Below are positions 24,240 to 36,879 of a stretch of 64,000 nt of DNA, one piece after another; the stretch's first letter is position 1, and each line of letters opens with the position of its first letter. Both the position numbers and the translations under genes were made by a program. Source of the DNA: Cryptomeria japonica (lineage: Eukaryota; Streptophyta; Pinopsida; Cupressales; Cupressaceae); assembly GCF_030272615.1 (NCBI RefSeq), contig NC_081415.1, positions 420,540,257-420,604,256 of the forward strand, written 5' to 3'. Under the pieces are notes generated by a model that ran no database searches, was not told where the DNA came from, and saw only the letters and a program-made list of their open reading frames with translations.

Positions 24240-24655
24240 TACTAAGGGGACACCACTGAGGTGAAGGAAGACACCCCTGAAGATAAGGAGATAGGTCCTG
24301 GAAAAAGAACTCGCGCAAGCACCAGAAAGAAGCAAAACCAAAGCAAGGATATTGAGGAGATCAAGCGGACTGTTGAGAACACAGAGCAACTGGAGCTGGA
24401 AGTTGTCGAGTTGCTAAAGAACTTTACCTAGACTTGGCTTTTCTTTTCTGCTTTTTATGTTGTCTTGTCTTTTGTTCCTGTGTGTTGTGTCTTTCTGCTG
24501 TTGGCTTTTTGTTATCCGGCCAGTTGTCTTTTCTATGTTTGTTGTCTCTATCTTTTTCAGTGTTCCCTAATGGCTATCTTTTGATCTAATGTTGTATAGG
24601 GCTTTAGGGGCCCTTCAAAACCTATTTTCCCCTAATAAAAAACAATTCAAGTAAT
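24240..24655 (+). mobile_element. 5'-truncated retroelement 3' end, LINE-like
   Basis: An open segment at about 24250-24429 encodes a highly charged C-terminus ('GKRTRASTRKKQNQSKDIEE', then 'ELEVVELLKNFT' and stop). A T-rich 3' UTR follows, ending 'cccctaataaaaaac', a typical LINE/retroposon A-tail. The open frame starts abruptly in AT-rich DNA, as after 5' truncation. The family is not recognised, and no clear target duplication was found. Confidence 0.5.
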
Positions 24656-25150
24656 TATTCAAAACACTAAAAATTGTCCAAAACCTACAAACAATATTTT
24701 TACTAATTATTATTCTAAAATAATTAAATAATATATTATTTAATTAATCTAGCATTATTCTTCTAAATCAAAATCAAAAATCAATTTCCCTCTCTCATCA
24801 TAAATTAAATTTATTTTAATTATTTAATTATCTTAATTTCTTCCAACATTAATTAAATGATTTTTATTATTATTTTTTGCATGCATGCATGCATACTTAA
24901 ATAATCTTTATTATTTAATTTTTTTAATCATTTTCTATCACACGCGTTAATTAAATGATTTTAATTATTTAATTTACTAATTTTCTTTCACTTTCCTATA
25001 ACTAAATAATTATTTTAATTATTTAATTAGTTAACTAGGTATTCTATAATTAAATGAATTCTTTAATTTATTTAATTATTCACTCTTCTAAATATATTTC
25101 TTCTAACAATAAACAAGATACTTATTTTATTTATGTTATCCCCTTATGCA
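24656..25150. repeat. AT-rich palindromic TTAATTATTTAATTA-type array
   Basis: Short palindromes built from 'ttaattatttaatta', 'taaatgattttaattattta' and similar recur about ten times. The style matches the hairpin array at 52840-53095 in LTR-3, so this is probably LTR U3 sequence. A similar motif resumes at about 26525-26545, after the LINE inserted at 25150-26525. Confidence 0.5.
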
Positions 25151-25361
25151 CTCAATTAAATAATTTTTTTTTCTATTAATTATAAGGATATCACAATACA
25201 AAATTATCAACATCAAATGTCTCCCAAAGAATTGTTCACATTACATACATGTATATGTTGTTCAAAGTCTTATATGCTATTACACAGTTACTATAGGGCT
25301 AAACATCTAACAAAATTATGCTAATTATATACAAAAAGAAGTAAGAAAGAAGTAGTCCAGT

Positions 25362-25718
25362 CTAATCCATAGATATCTCTCCTTCAGGGCAGCTGACATC
25401 CCCCACTGCATCACTCCAGGCAATCCACTCTTGCGGACCCTTGCACCACACCAGGATCTTACCCCACAATATGGGATTAGCATATGGATGGAGAATTGGC
25501 TCGTCCACAGGAATGTTCTGGATTTGTCCTTGGAGTACCATGTTTTGTTGGGCGTTGATCTCTCTGATAAATTTTTCTAACCCAACTTCAAACTCAGATC
25601 GCTCACTGGAAGTCCTAGCCCAAGTGAATCCATGAGAGATTTCCCTTGTAAAGATTCTCACCAAGCCATCCTGCAGTAGGCTCTCAAACTTCCTCTGAGA
25701 AATTATAATGGCCACCAT
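25362..25718 (-). pseudogene. C-terminal LINE ORF segment after zf-RVT
   Basis: 118 open codons ending at TAG. Upstream, in broken frames, the minus strand reads 'FWSILSVEI' and 'WLIWRFRND', a typical linker in LINE C-termini. The segment itself (for example 'ILVWCKGPQEWIAWSDA') is not recognised. Confidence 0.5.
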
Positions 25719-25942
25719 AACCTACAATTTAATGTCAAAAGAATTGAGTCTCCTTAGAGACTTAATAAGGTTCATATCCCTACCATTGAAAAGATTATCA
25801 TTCCTAAATCTCCAAATTAGCCATTATATTTCAACAGAAAGAATAGACCAGAAATTTTGAGTATTCTTCTTCAAGCTTTGGATGTGACCAACAAGGATAT
25901 CAGTGATCTCAATATTATACCAAGTTTCAGACTAAAAATACT

Positions 25943-26376
25943 CTAGACCTCTTTAGAAAATAAACACAAAAAGAAAATATGATTAACAGACTCAATAACT
26001 CTGCAACATGAACAGATAGTAGCTTCCCCTCTATGTTTCTGAATAGGGAGTTTTTGCAGAAGAAATTGCCAACAAAAGAATCTGTTTTTGGGCTCAATAG
26101 GTCTGTACCATAGGGTCTCAAAGGTCTTCTTCCAAGAGGCAGTATCCAACCTTAAATTCCAACAAGAGTAAACATGTGAAAGGATATTGTCATTATCGAT
26201 AAGAAGGAAATAAATATTCTTGGCTTTGGTCTTAGGTAAGAGGGATCCATCCGACCATTTGAAAAAGCAGAACTTGGAGTTGTTTTCATTACAAGGTTTG
26301 GGAAGATTGAGAAGGAGGGAAGCCTCTCTCGGCATGGTATAAGTCTTCTTCTAAGAAGGAGGTATATCATATTCAA
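25943..26376 (-). pseudogene. LINE reverse-transcriptase zinc-binding domain (zf-RVT)
   Basis: The minus-strand frame 26335-25943 has the zf-RVT pattern: 'TLWYRPIEPKNRFFCWQFLL' with 'KLPIQKHRGEATICSCC' and 'ESVNHIFFLC'. This is the W..P.k.r.F.W....lp...C..C....E...Hlff.C signature that follows the RT in plant L1-type LINEs. It is open for 130 codons but joined to its surroundings only through stops and frameshifts. Confidence 0.78.
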
Positions 26377-26545
26377 CCATTATATCATTTCAACTTAACA
26401 AGTGTCCATTTCTAATGATATCAAACAACTTATTAAGTCCTTTTCCTGCCCAAGTCTTAGCCGAACAACCCTGCACCAAGGCCAAGTGCTTACTATTATA
26501 CTTCAAGTTCCACCATATTGATTATTAATTTTTTTTTAATTATTT

Positions 26546-29500
26546 AATGCAAATTATATCTTCATTCCACCTCTCAACTACCACTCACTCTGAGTTCAAC
26601 TGATCAATCAAATCATCTTTTTCAATAATGCAATCAATTATCTCCCAATTATACCTCAATCTATTATTCTTCTCATTAAATCTCAACCATTGATCTTCAA
26701 TCTTTCACATTAGATCACCATCGTTGACCGACATCAGACAATCTATAAAAGCTATCTTCAACCATCATTCAATCTTAACCATAATCTTTGATGCTTTAGT
26801 GAAAGAACAATCTTTGAGATTTGTTGTGTGATCATAATTGCTATAGTGCTACATTAAATTCTGAAAGTAACCTATATACCATCCAAGAAAGCTACAAAGA
26901 GCAATGGAGGTAACCAAAACAAATATATGAAGGTATATTTCATTGTTCATTATTTGATTTCAAGCATTTGATTTACGTACTTCATTACTTGAGATTTAGG
27001 ATCTTGTTTGTTTTATAGAGTTTTGTGGTTGGCCCATTTATGATTCACACTAATTTATTTCCTTGTCTTGCATTTTGACACACTGTGTGGGACCCACATC
27101 CTTGATACTAACAAATTTGTGAAAAAAAATGAGTTTTGAAGTTTCAATAATTTTGCATCAAATCTGAGTGTATCTCCGATGCATCTGAAGGTTTCTATAA
27201 TGCATTTGTAGCTTGGAATGATGCATCTGAATTTGATTCTTCACAGGTGCTAGGGATTCTGCTATGCATTTGTGATGTTTAGGGACACAATTATTCTGAC
27301 TATTAACATGTTTGTTTTTTGTGATAGCAATTGCTTAATTTATAGTCCATGTCATCTATATCTCTGATTTTCTAACCCCTAATAGTGAATTTTGGCTTCC
27401 TGGTCATAGTAGTGTTTCAGTTTTCATTGTTTTTATTACAAGATTGCATGACACATCTGTCTAATTATTTGACATAGTCGCAACATTTGGCAACACGTTT
27501 GTGCATCTCAGTGACATAATCACAAAGTTCTCTAACACATATGTTTTGGGTTTCAATGCAACAACAAGTATTAGTGATGCATCTGTCTATAGTTTGATGC
27601 ATCTATTTTAGGGTAAGAAATAGGTAAAAACTTTGGGGTTTCAATCATTTTACACATTTCAATTCATGTAGATAGATTTTTTGTGTTACTGATCATATTT
27701 GTGTAGTTATTTGGTGAGCATTAGAGAAGACATCAATCTCAAAACTACAGGCATATTTTACTGTAGTTTGTGCGTCTATGATTTCTAGCTAGCTTACACT
27801 TTGACCTCAATCATGTTTCTTAGTGGGGTATGTAAAGGGGGAAAAGAAAAAGTCGTACCTCAACTAGTGACCAATGTCATGAGCCACAAGATTCTTGATT
27901 TGCCAATACTTGTTTGGCGAGGAGAGCAGAGGAGACCCCTCCAATCGTAGGCTATTAAATATGAGCTCTTTGTTCATGATAGTCCCCTTCTAAGAACCTT
28001 TGTTCATAGAATCTTAGGAGGCATCGATCATTGCTCATTATAGTGTAGGGGATGCAAATCATACCTCATAGTTACTCATGATGTACTCTCTTGAGGTGAG
28101 ATATAAATTCTTTAGTTGGGCTTCTCTACCCTCTTAAGGAGAGAGAAAATGTGAGCCCTTGTGTCACTAGATCTCTAGCTATTTGCTCTCAAAAGAGAGG
28201 TATCTCACACTACTTGCATTGTGGTCCTACATTAAGTATACACACCTACTTGAATAATTAGGATATTCTTTCTTACAACTACCTTTAATTTGTGCAATAA
28301 TAGTGATGCCATTGGTCTTAGCCTTATTACCATGAGTCAAGAGTCAATAGATCATTCTATTTTTAATGTGTTATGACTATCTTCTTACAAAAATTGAAAG
28401 ATCAAACATTTTCCCAACATGTAAAATTGTCTTGGACACAAATTTGAAAAATTAAGCTAGATTAATGCATTTTAACCAAACTATCACGCATTTGTCTTGA
28501 AAAGCCTAGGGATACACAAAGTGTGGCAATTGTCATATTTTGTTATGCATCTATTGTAGTTGAAATTGCATCTATTGCAGTTAGCTACACATCTACATTA
28601 TTTAGTCAAGCATCAATGCAAAACTATTATGCACATGTCTTGTCAACCATATTTTGAGTTTGACCTAACCTGAGTAGAGTTACATAGTTGAATCTATCTA
28701 TCACACATTTATAGCAATTTGCACCACAAATGAGATTTTCCCCAAGACTTTTGTTTCAAATTGAGACACTAGGGTTTTTACTTTGGGAATCCAAATCTTA
28801 GACATCAAACCTTATTTATATAGAGACCAGACACAAAGACTCGAGACCTAGCATGTCATCCTAGCTTTGCATTTGCATTTTGCATATCCTTGCATTCAAT
28901 TAGTTTAAAAACACATCTTTTAGAATCAAATCTTCATCAAGCATTCATCCAACAACATTAAACTAGAAAACAAATAAGATTTAGGTCAAATCTTAGTTTT
29001 CATTTGTTCCCTTGATCTCACATTTTTCAATATCTTACATCCATCAGGTCTATACCTCACAAGTCTAGAATATGTTTATTTTATCATATAATAGTTGAGT
29101 CTAAATTCATGTCTAGTATGCATTTAACTTTTTATCGAAACAACATCTTGAGCATTATCCTTTTGATATCTTGACATCTCTTTGTTCAATTTGGTTCACT
29201 ATCACATTAGCATTGCATTAGCATCCAAAACATTTAATAAAAATTCCAAAAAAATAATCATTTAGCATAGACTCATTCCCATAGCATTTTAGCATTCATA
29301 ACATATCATTAATAGTCCCTAGGTCTCTTATGGTTGAAATAATATCCCAAAACAAAAGGAAACAAATGGTTCTCGATTCAAACCCTAATAGAATGATACA
29401 ATTCATATCTTCTTCAAGTTCGTACCACACACCTCGACAGGGAGGTATATTACAACCACCCACTGAGGATTACTCTTGTTACATCCTTCTTTCATGAACT

Positions 29501-29700
29501 TTTTATATATTTGCTTAAACTATATAAATAGAGATGTGGTGATGTTTTTTGAAGTTATTGATTTAAACATTTGTTGATGGATTTATAAAATAAATGATAT
29601 AAATTATAGCAATTAATGCTTTGCTATTCTTGCTTCTGGTTTTGATTGTGTGTAATTTTTTGCATCAACATTTCACATCACACTCTGTGATCCATCATTA
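26546..29700 (+). other. Non-coding, probably LTR sequence of one or more elements
   Basis: No coding region of any family is recognised in 3.1 kb. A TATA-like 'ctataaaagct' lies at about 26742 and another 'tatttatatagag' at about 28810, each followed by T/A-rich sequence like LTR R-U5. At 27140-27620 and 28540-28640 a diverged motif 'gatgcatctg' or 'gcatctattg' recurs more than ten times at irregular spacing. LTR ends, primer sites and target duplications were not identified. Confidence 0.35.
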
Positions 29701-30126
29701 GGATGAAAGAATTCTTTGTTATATGGATATATTGTATGGTAAAAAGATTATGTTTAACTACCTTCATATGTCTAAGTGGTTGTAGGAGATTTAATCACCC
29801 TCATAAAATAGAGGGAGAGTATCATCAGGGAGAGGGACATAGACATGGGGAGAGGTCAAAGTTTCCATCATTTCCAAGATCCTTGAGATAAGTAACATTT
29901 TAGGGTTTGATTGGTTATCCTAGTGTTGTAGGGTCAAGCTAGCATTATGTCATTGTTGTTAGTTTCCAGTTATCCAGTTCGTCCGGTCAAGGTTGCCTTC
30001 TCATGTTAATCCTTTTTATTGTAAAATCTAATTAATGCTTTAAAGAGAATTTATAATGATAATTGAGTAATGAATTCAAATTTGGGAGTAACTTATATTC
30101 AAACAATTTTTCCCTCATCATTAGTA

Positions 30127-30513
30127 GTGTGTATATATATATATATATATATATGAGAAATATAAACACACATACATATATAGATACACATATATATACA
30201 TACATATATACATACACACACATACATACATATATACATATATATACAAATACATACATATATACACATATATATACAAATACATACATACATATGCATA
30301 TATATACATACACGCATACACATATACATACATAAATACACACACATATATATGTATATGTATATGTATATGTATACATATACATACATATACATACATA
30401 TATACATACATACATATGTATGTATATATGTGTGTGTATGTATATGTATACATATACATATACATATACATATATATGTGTATTTATGTATGTATATACA
30501 TACATACATACAT

Positions 30514-30588
<75 letters not shown>

Positions 30589-30809
30589 CACACACACACA
30601 AACACACACATGTGTGTGTATATATGTATATATGTACATGTACATGTATATATATGAGTACATATATATGTATATATGTATATGTGTATATATACATGTA
30701 CATATATATACATACATTTACATGTATATATATGTATATGTATATACATATATGTATATTATATATACACATACACATACACATACATATGCATGCATAC
30801 ATACATACA
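30127..30809. repeat. Compound AT/CATA/CACA microsatellite, about 680 bp
   Basis: Almost pure alternating purine-pyrimidine DNA: (TA)n at 30131-30153, then CATA, CACA and TATG blocks, a central (TA) run of about 58 bp at 30520-30580, and more TATG/CATA. The left part is mostly CATA-like and the middle and right parts contain TATG, so long stems are possible. All long open frames through it on both strands are repeat artefacts. Confidence 0.95.
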
Positions 30810-30842
30810 GTGATCGATAATTTAACAATTCACTTTTGAAGA

Positions 30843-30976
30843 ATGAAACATAGTGGTAACAGTTTAAAAGTCGTAGTCTCCATAGTAATCATTAGTGAGC
30901 TGAGCTTACATGAAACATAGTGGTAACAGTTTAAAAGTCGTAGTCTCCATAGTAATCATTAGTGAGCTGAGCTTAC
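30843..30976. repeat. Perfect tandem duplication, 67 bp x 2
   Basis: 30843-30909 and 30910-30976 are identical as far as read (atgaaacatagtggtaac ... gctgagcttac). The exact identity suggests a recent duplication. It begins 33 bp after the large microsatellite. Confidence 0.92.
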
Positions 30977-31797
30977 CATGAGCTAGCGATGTATTCATAT
31001 GATAACACTCATATCGTGGGTGGCAGTGAGTGTTGTTATTTTTTTTTTAACTGCTATGTGGTAGAAAGATCTCGTTTAGGATAACCAATTCTTGATCTTG
31101 TTTTGGGGCTCGACCATAAAAGACAATGACCAGTTTGTGATGGGGATTACCATCAGTATGTCGCAATAAGATCGTATTGATAAAAGTATAATGGTTAGTT
31201 TTGCAGAGAAAAGGGGGTTAGAAGCTCTTACTTGGAGGATCGAGTCCTTAGCTGGGGAGCAACATCATCATATCAACATTGCCAAGCTTAGTAACATGCA
31301 TGTTTCATGAACATATTCTACTCTTTCTCGAGCTTCTTATGTATTTAATTAATAATAATCAATGCATCAAAAGGTTTCATTATAATACTTGTAAAGTAAT
31401 TGACTGATATCAAACGAAGCTAGTTGTATAATCGACTTAATAGCAAAACAATCTTTCCTTACATATGACCGTATGGATACTTTCTGTAATCATTGTTTCA
31501 ATATAGTATTAATGGTAGTATCAAGCTCTTTCTACAATCAATTAACAGAGGCTTCGCCTCGATCATGTAGCCAAATAAGTATGAGTTTGCAAATTGAATT
31601 CCATTTCATGATTCAGATGTCGATAGTTGTGTTCGACTTTCTAATAGAATGCCTAGCTTGAAAGACCATGATAGGTTGATCTGCAATAAGAAGACTGTTA
31701 TAGTAGTTATATCTCTGTCCAAGTAACACTACGTGAAAGAATTAATGGAGGTTGATAGACCATTAGATCATATGGACTCTATTTGCACTATGATTTT

Positions 31798-31935
31798 GTT
31801 ACAGTCAATAAGGCTAGAATCTGTCTCATGTATTGTTATAGCCGATAAGGCTAGAATCTGCACACGTATTTATAATAGCTGATAATGGTAGAATCTGTAA
31901 CATATAATTATAACAGTCGATAAGACTATAATGTT
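31798..31935. repeat. Degenerate tandem repeat, about 38 bp x 3.5
   Basis: The core 'agtcgataaggctagaatctg' recurs four times at roughly 38-bp spacing (31801, 31838, 31879, 31915) with AT-rich spacers. Confidence 0.75.
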
Positions 31936-32339
31936 AAGTTAGGAAATCATCAAGCAATTTCAATAAGGAATCATGGATTTTGATAAATGTGTAAAGAACA
32001 TGAAGACTATGAAGCACATGCAAGTATGCATGCATGTGCATGCACATTTGCGTTGTATCAATTAAGAAAGTGGCATATGCACGTATACATGTATGTGAAT
32101 AGATGCACACACATACACATGCATTGAGCCAAGCTATAATACATGCATACACCAATAACAATTCATAAAAATGTTAAGTGCCAAGAAGAGAGTAGAATCT
32201 CTTGAACTAAACTTACATAATGATTATTTTGTCATTGATTCTAATGGTTGACTTAATACATCCTTGAGCCTAGAGTTGTTACCTCTGAGTAGTAGATAGA
32301 GTACAATTGTCATGTCACAATGGTTAAATCTACCTAGTC

Positions 32340-32870
32340 ATGTCAGCCCAAACTTGAGTTAAGATGAACAAGTTGAGTAGGGTGTTGAACATTGACAACA
32401 TGTATAATGCACTTGCAACTTATAAACCTTGGCCAAGGTGGCTCAAAGTTATGCATGTGCTTGTCAGTTCACATGAATTAGATACACTTCCTAGTCAGAG
32501 GTCATACTATTTAGGAGGCACCTATAGTCTGTGACCAACTAGAGCTGTGTAGGTTCTAAACACTAGGCTTAGATGACAATGAAATCTAGTCTTGTATCTA
32601 CACACTCATGAAGGGTAGAACCACTTTTGTAAGAAAGGTGTGGAGGGGACCACTTGGTCTATGGTTGGAGGTAAAGCACCCTAATGATGCTCTCTCTCTT
32701 GCAATTAAGACAAGTCTTGTATGAGATTCCAGATTAGAAATTGATTCGTTAGTAAATTCTAACCCTCTCTTTTACTTATTACATTTGATTTTATGAAAAG
32801 AGAAAAGTTAGATTGTTTTGATTATTTGTAATTTTTATGCAAGTGAAGATAGATTACATTTCTATTCAGG
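32340..32870 (+). repeat. Dispersed repeat upstream of gypsy gag, partner of 13130-13720
   Basis: Aligns by eye with the reverse complement of 13130-13720. Its position before a gypsy gag in the same orientation suggests LTR or 5' leader sequence. The LTR start, end and primer site were not fixed. Confidence 0.55.
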
Positions 32871-33179
32871 TTTTAGAATAGTTGGAAAAGTTTCAAAAAT
32901 TTGAACAAATGCTAGCATGGTGATTTATTATTAGTAAAAATTTAAATGTATATTTCCTTAGTTTTTATTTTGATTCAGTTGGCATGTTACAACTCTTTGG
33001 ATAATGTTAGAGAATAAATGACTCTAGATGAGATTGATGATGCCTCTCATGATTCTAGGATATTGGAAGTTATAGAAGCACTTTTAACAAAAGAGCCAAA
33101 TAAATATTTCTTGTTGCTAGCCTAGAAGGGGCTTTAGTTAGCACCAAGTTTTGATCTTTCTCAGATCCAATAGACCACA

Positions 33180-34160
33180 CCAAATGTCATATCACAAAAC
33201 TTAGGCTCGATAAACATGATACCTCAACCAAACAATAACAACTAAACATGAGAATTCCCTTGGCCAATACCACCCATGACACAATAAACATCAATATTCC
33301 AACACCAAGCACATTTGAACTACAATTCACAAACCTATGTTTTAACATGCCACCATTAACCCAAACATCTACCCAGCCACCCAACACGTCATTAACCAAA
33401 AATCACCAACACAATGTTGGACACCTACCATCTCATAAACAAACATCGCTAATCCTCTACAACAAACAAACACAAACTTCAATCAACAACACAATATTCC
33501 ACCTCTTGTCTCACAAACAAATGTAAACTTCAATAAAAAATCCAATTTTCCACCTCCCATCTCACAAACAAACATGAAAAAACCACTTCCACAAATCAAA
33601 ACAAATACATTTCTACAAACAACACTAATCCTCTTTCACAAACAAACACAAGCTTCAACCAACCAAACAACACCTCACTTCCACCCAACAACACAATAAA
33701 TAACCCCAATGCCAACATGTATATACCTATATTACAATCTCACACATTCATCACTCCAAAACCTCGTACCTCCACCACAAAATCAACACACCTTCACCAT
33801 GAATAACACGTACAACCCAAATCTTGCCATTACACATCATAACTACATCCCCTAACACAATATTCTACCCAACCAACAATCCATGTACACATTTACACCT
33901 CAACCTAGCCAAAAATTCACATCCAACACCCACCAATCAACACAACATATGACCTCCCATCACTACCACAACACATACAACCAACCCCCCACATACCAAG
34001 GAACAAACCTATACATAGACCCAACATAAACCAATACATACCTTCCACAAACAAACATCCTCATGCAACTATCTGCAACAAGTATTCTAGCACAAAAAGT
34101 ACAAACCCTGCAATAAGAAATGTCAAACATGTAAGTTAGCGAACCCAAAAATATATATAC
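33180..34160 (+). pseudogene. C/A-rich, G-poor N-terminal gag-like region
   Basis: Nearly 1 kb of plus strand is built from A, C and T with very few G. Conceptual translation is rich in Thr, Asn, Pro and Gln, as in the disordered N-terminal part of plant gypsy gags. It runs directly toward the recognisable gag at 34228. Frames are broken by stops; the longest is 33248-33526. Confidence 0.5.
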
Positions 34161-34227
34161 CACAAACATATGTACTTATCCTTTTGATAAAAAATTATAC
34201 ATTTCACCCTTCCCTATAAACTTTGAG

Positions 34228-35220
34228 ATGCCCAAATTTGATAAATACAAGGAGAAGGGAGATCCTAGAGATCACATTAGAGAATTGTACATAGCTTGTA
34301 TGGAGGTTGTACATAATGACACATATCTCATGTTCCTCTTCCCATGTAATCTTGGCGGACAAGCAATGGAATGGCTCTTTCATTTTCTACGTGGCATTAG
34401 GACCTAGAATGAACTAGTTGACAAATTAATTGCACATTTCTCTTATAACATCAAGAACATGAAGTATCTATAATGAACCTCCGCAATACAAAATATATGA
34501 ATGTATCTAATCTTTCATTTCCTTCTTGTAGAGATGGAGGAATCTTTCCAATAAATGTCCTTGCCACATACAAGAAAACAACTAGTGCAAATTTTTGCAC
34601 AAAATCTGAATCAAGATATGATGTTCCATCTCCAAATCCAAGGCTCTAATTCATTTGACGAGTTTGTCGAAAAGAGTCTATCTATCAGGAAGGCCCTTGT
34701 AGAAAAAGGACTTGTAAAAATATTCAATGAGACCAAAGAGAACACTAATACATCACATGACAAATCTAATTTTTGGTCATCGAAAAAAAATACAACAATT
34801 GACGGTGTAGTAGATGCTAATGTGGTCAATAAGGCTCAATCCATGAGTAGCCTAAAACGACCTTCAACATCAAACATGCAAACATTAAACAAGATTCAAT
34901 CATAGAACAATGTTCAATCAACAAATGTATCTCATAACAACTCACAATATTATCCTCCAAGGACAAACAACAACTTTCCAAGATTCCAATACACACCCTT
35001 AGGGAAACCCATTCAATCAGCTTTAAAGAATTTTGTACAATCAAACATCATCACACCTTCAAAATTAAAATATTATGAATTAGGACATTTCAAACCTTCA
35101 TGGTGGAATGACAATGACTTCTGTGAATCTCATAGGTCTAAGGGATATAAAATGTCTAGGTTTTATAGACAAGAATATTATTCAAGATTTAATAGACTAG
35201 GGAGAAGTAGTCAATCATAA
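34228..35220 (+). pseudogene. Ty3/gypsy gag, decayed
   Basis: From ATG 34228 the frame reads 'MPKFDKYKEKGDPRDHIREL', 'NLGGQAMEWLFHFL' and 'LIAHFSYNIKN', the retrotransposon gag core with its conserved G.A..W motif. An in-frame stop interrupts at about 34407. The gag continues at 34555-34905 ('QLVQIFAQNLNQDMMFHLQI', 'FDEFVEKSLSIRKALVEKGL'). It is a capsid-like protein in intact elements. A decayed zinc-knuckle region is expected near 35070-35160 but is not clear. Confidence 0.8.
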
Positions 35221-35739
35221 TTCATCTAGGTCCTCTAATACTAATCACATCATATTCAAAGATCCCTTGCAAACCAAGGAATTGGGAAAGCCTCTAGTTC
35301 AAGGACAAATGCTAGCAATAATGCCAAATACACCAATGTGTCTCATGAGTATACAATGAACTACATCTAGGAAGTTGATACTCATGTCTCAACAATTTCT
35401 ATTAAAAATAAAAAATCTTGATTGTGTCATTGCTACACACTGATTCAAAATGACCTTGCAAGGGGCCACTTCTAAATCCCAACCATCAAACCAATACAAC
35501 CTTTTGGACCATCTACAAAAGACACCTTCATAGATCTCTATTCTTGACTCATTCTTGAGCTATTACGTATATCACTTACCCATAAGGTTGTCATAGACAA
35601 AGAACTTTAGGATTTCTCAATTCCCATTGACATAAATGTCAACAAGTTTCAAGCCATGGTTAGACATCTTTCTACTACTCACCATGTCTCATTCATAGAT
35701 CATGATGTGTCTTCACACAAACCAAATTGTAACAACCCA

Positions 35740-36065
35740 CTCCACCTTGAAGTCTTTATTGATAAACATAAAATCAAATGACTCTTAATAGAAGGAGCGG
35801 GCTTGAATATATGTACTATATATTTGGTTAAAATATTAGTATTCTTTGAGGTAGTCATTGAACATAAAAAAAGGATTATGATTAAAGCATATGATGATGC
35901 AAAACTTCCTTTAAAGGGTATTAACACTCTTCCTATCAAAGTTGGACTAGCAGTTTAGGATATTATCTATCAAGCCTTGGACCTTGACCTTCCTTACAAC
36001 CTTGTTATTGGTCATCCATGGATTCATACCATAAAATCCATCCATCTACGTACCACCAATAATTA
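35740..36065 (+). pseudogene. Gypsy retropepsin-like protease, decayed
   Basis: The plus strand reads 'LLIEGAGLNI' where an active aspartic protease has D-S/T-G-A, so the catalytic Asp is replaced by Glu. It continues to 'YNLVIGHPWIHTIKS', matching the conserved G.PW end of plant gypsy proteases. Several stops interrupt it. It follows gag as expected. Confidence 0.7.
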
Positions 36066-36879
36066 AAATTCCTATACAATGGAGCTAAAATAACAATACT
36101 AGGTGATCCCGATCTTTTCCAATTTCAAAGTAACTTGAAACGAACTCTTGAGTGTCAAGTGCCAATTCTCAGATAAGCTTCATCATCCACCACATCTACC
36201 TACATTGATTTCTCATAATTATCTAAATCTTCCACTCCATCTACCCCTTTCCTTGATATCAAGGTCAAGGTTGATGACAAGGGGTGTGGCGACTACAATA
36301 TAGCTAGCTCATTTTGCATTGGAAAGTTTCCCACCTCACCTAAATCTTAGGGCAAACCACATCAAATTTAAAAGGAGTTTGAAGTCATCATATAGTACCA
36401 AACTCCTACCACCTTTACCAAATGGGGAGAACTATATAAAGAGAACATAAAATTGACATCTCTTAGTGGCTTTGCAAGGATGCGGAGGACACAAAACTTA
36501 TTAAGTTGCTAGTTGAAAAGTATTGCATAGACTTCACAATCATAGGAAAAAAGGTTATGATGACCATATTAGCCTAGGAATTCAAAAGAAAGGAATCAAA
36601 GAGCCTATCCAACCTAAACATCTCCCTAATAACAAAGGGCTTGGGTGTCAACCATTGAGATTGAGTACTTTTAGTACTAAGTTACTTTCAGATAAATATA
36701 TTAATTCTATTGATGGCATTGAGAATTTTGATGAAGATATTAGTATACACTCTAATGATGATGCCAAAACCTCTTATGAGAACAAACATATGAACAATCA
36801 TTGTTGGATCAAATAATTTTGGGACCTTGACAATTCCTCAATATTTACCTTAATTGTTGCATCCTTAGTCTTCACAAAT

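Larger units (their letters stand above)
25150..26525 (-). mobile_element. LINE remnant with zf-RVT domain, minus strand
   Basis: On the minus strand from 26525 down there is a segment with 'ALVQGCSAKTWAGKGLNKLF', the linker between RT and the zinc-binding domain of plant LINEs. Then comes the zf-RVT domain and a tail. It interrupts an AT-rich palindromic region that is seen on both sides. A plus-strand T-run at 25146-25154 could be the A-tail of the minus-strand insertion. Exact ends are not fixed. Confidence 0.65.

Noticed and set aside
30032-30839. Several long overlapping open frames (up to 256 codons) on both strands
   Set aside because: They are translations of a TA/CATA microsatellite (Tyr-Ile-His-Met-Cys-Val strings) and are not genes.
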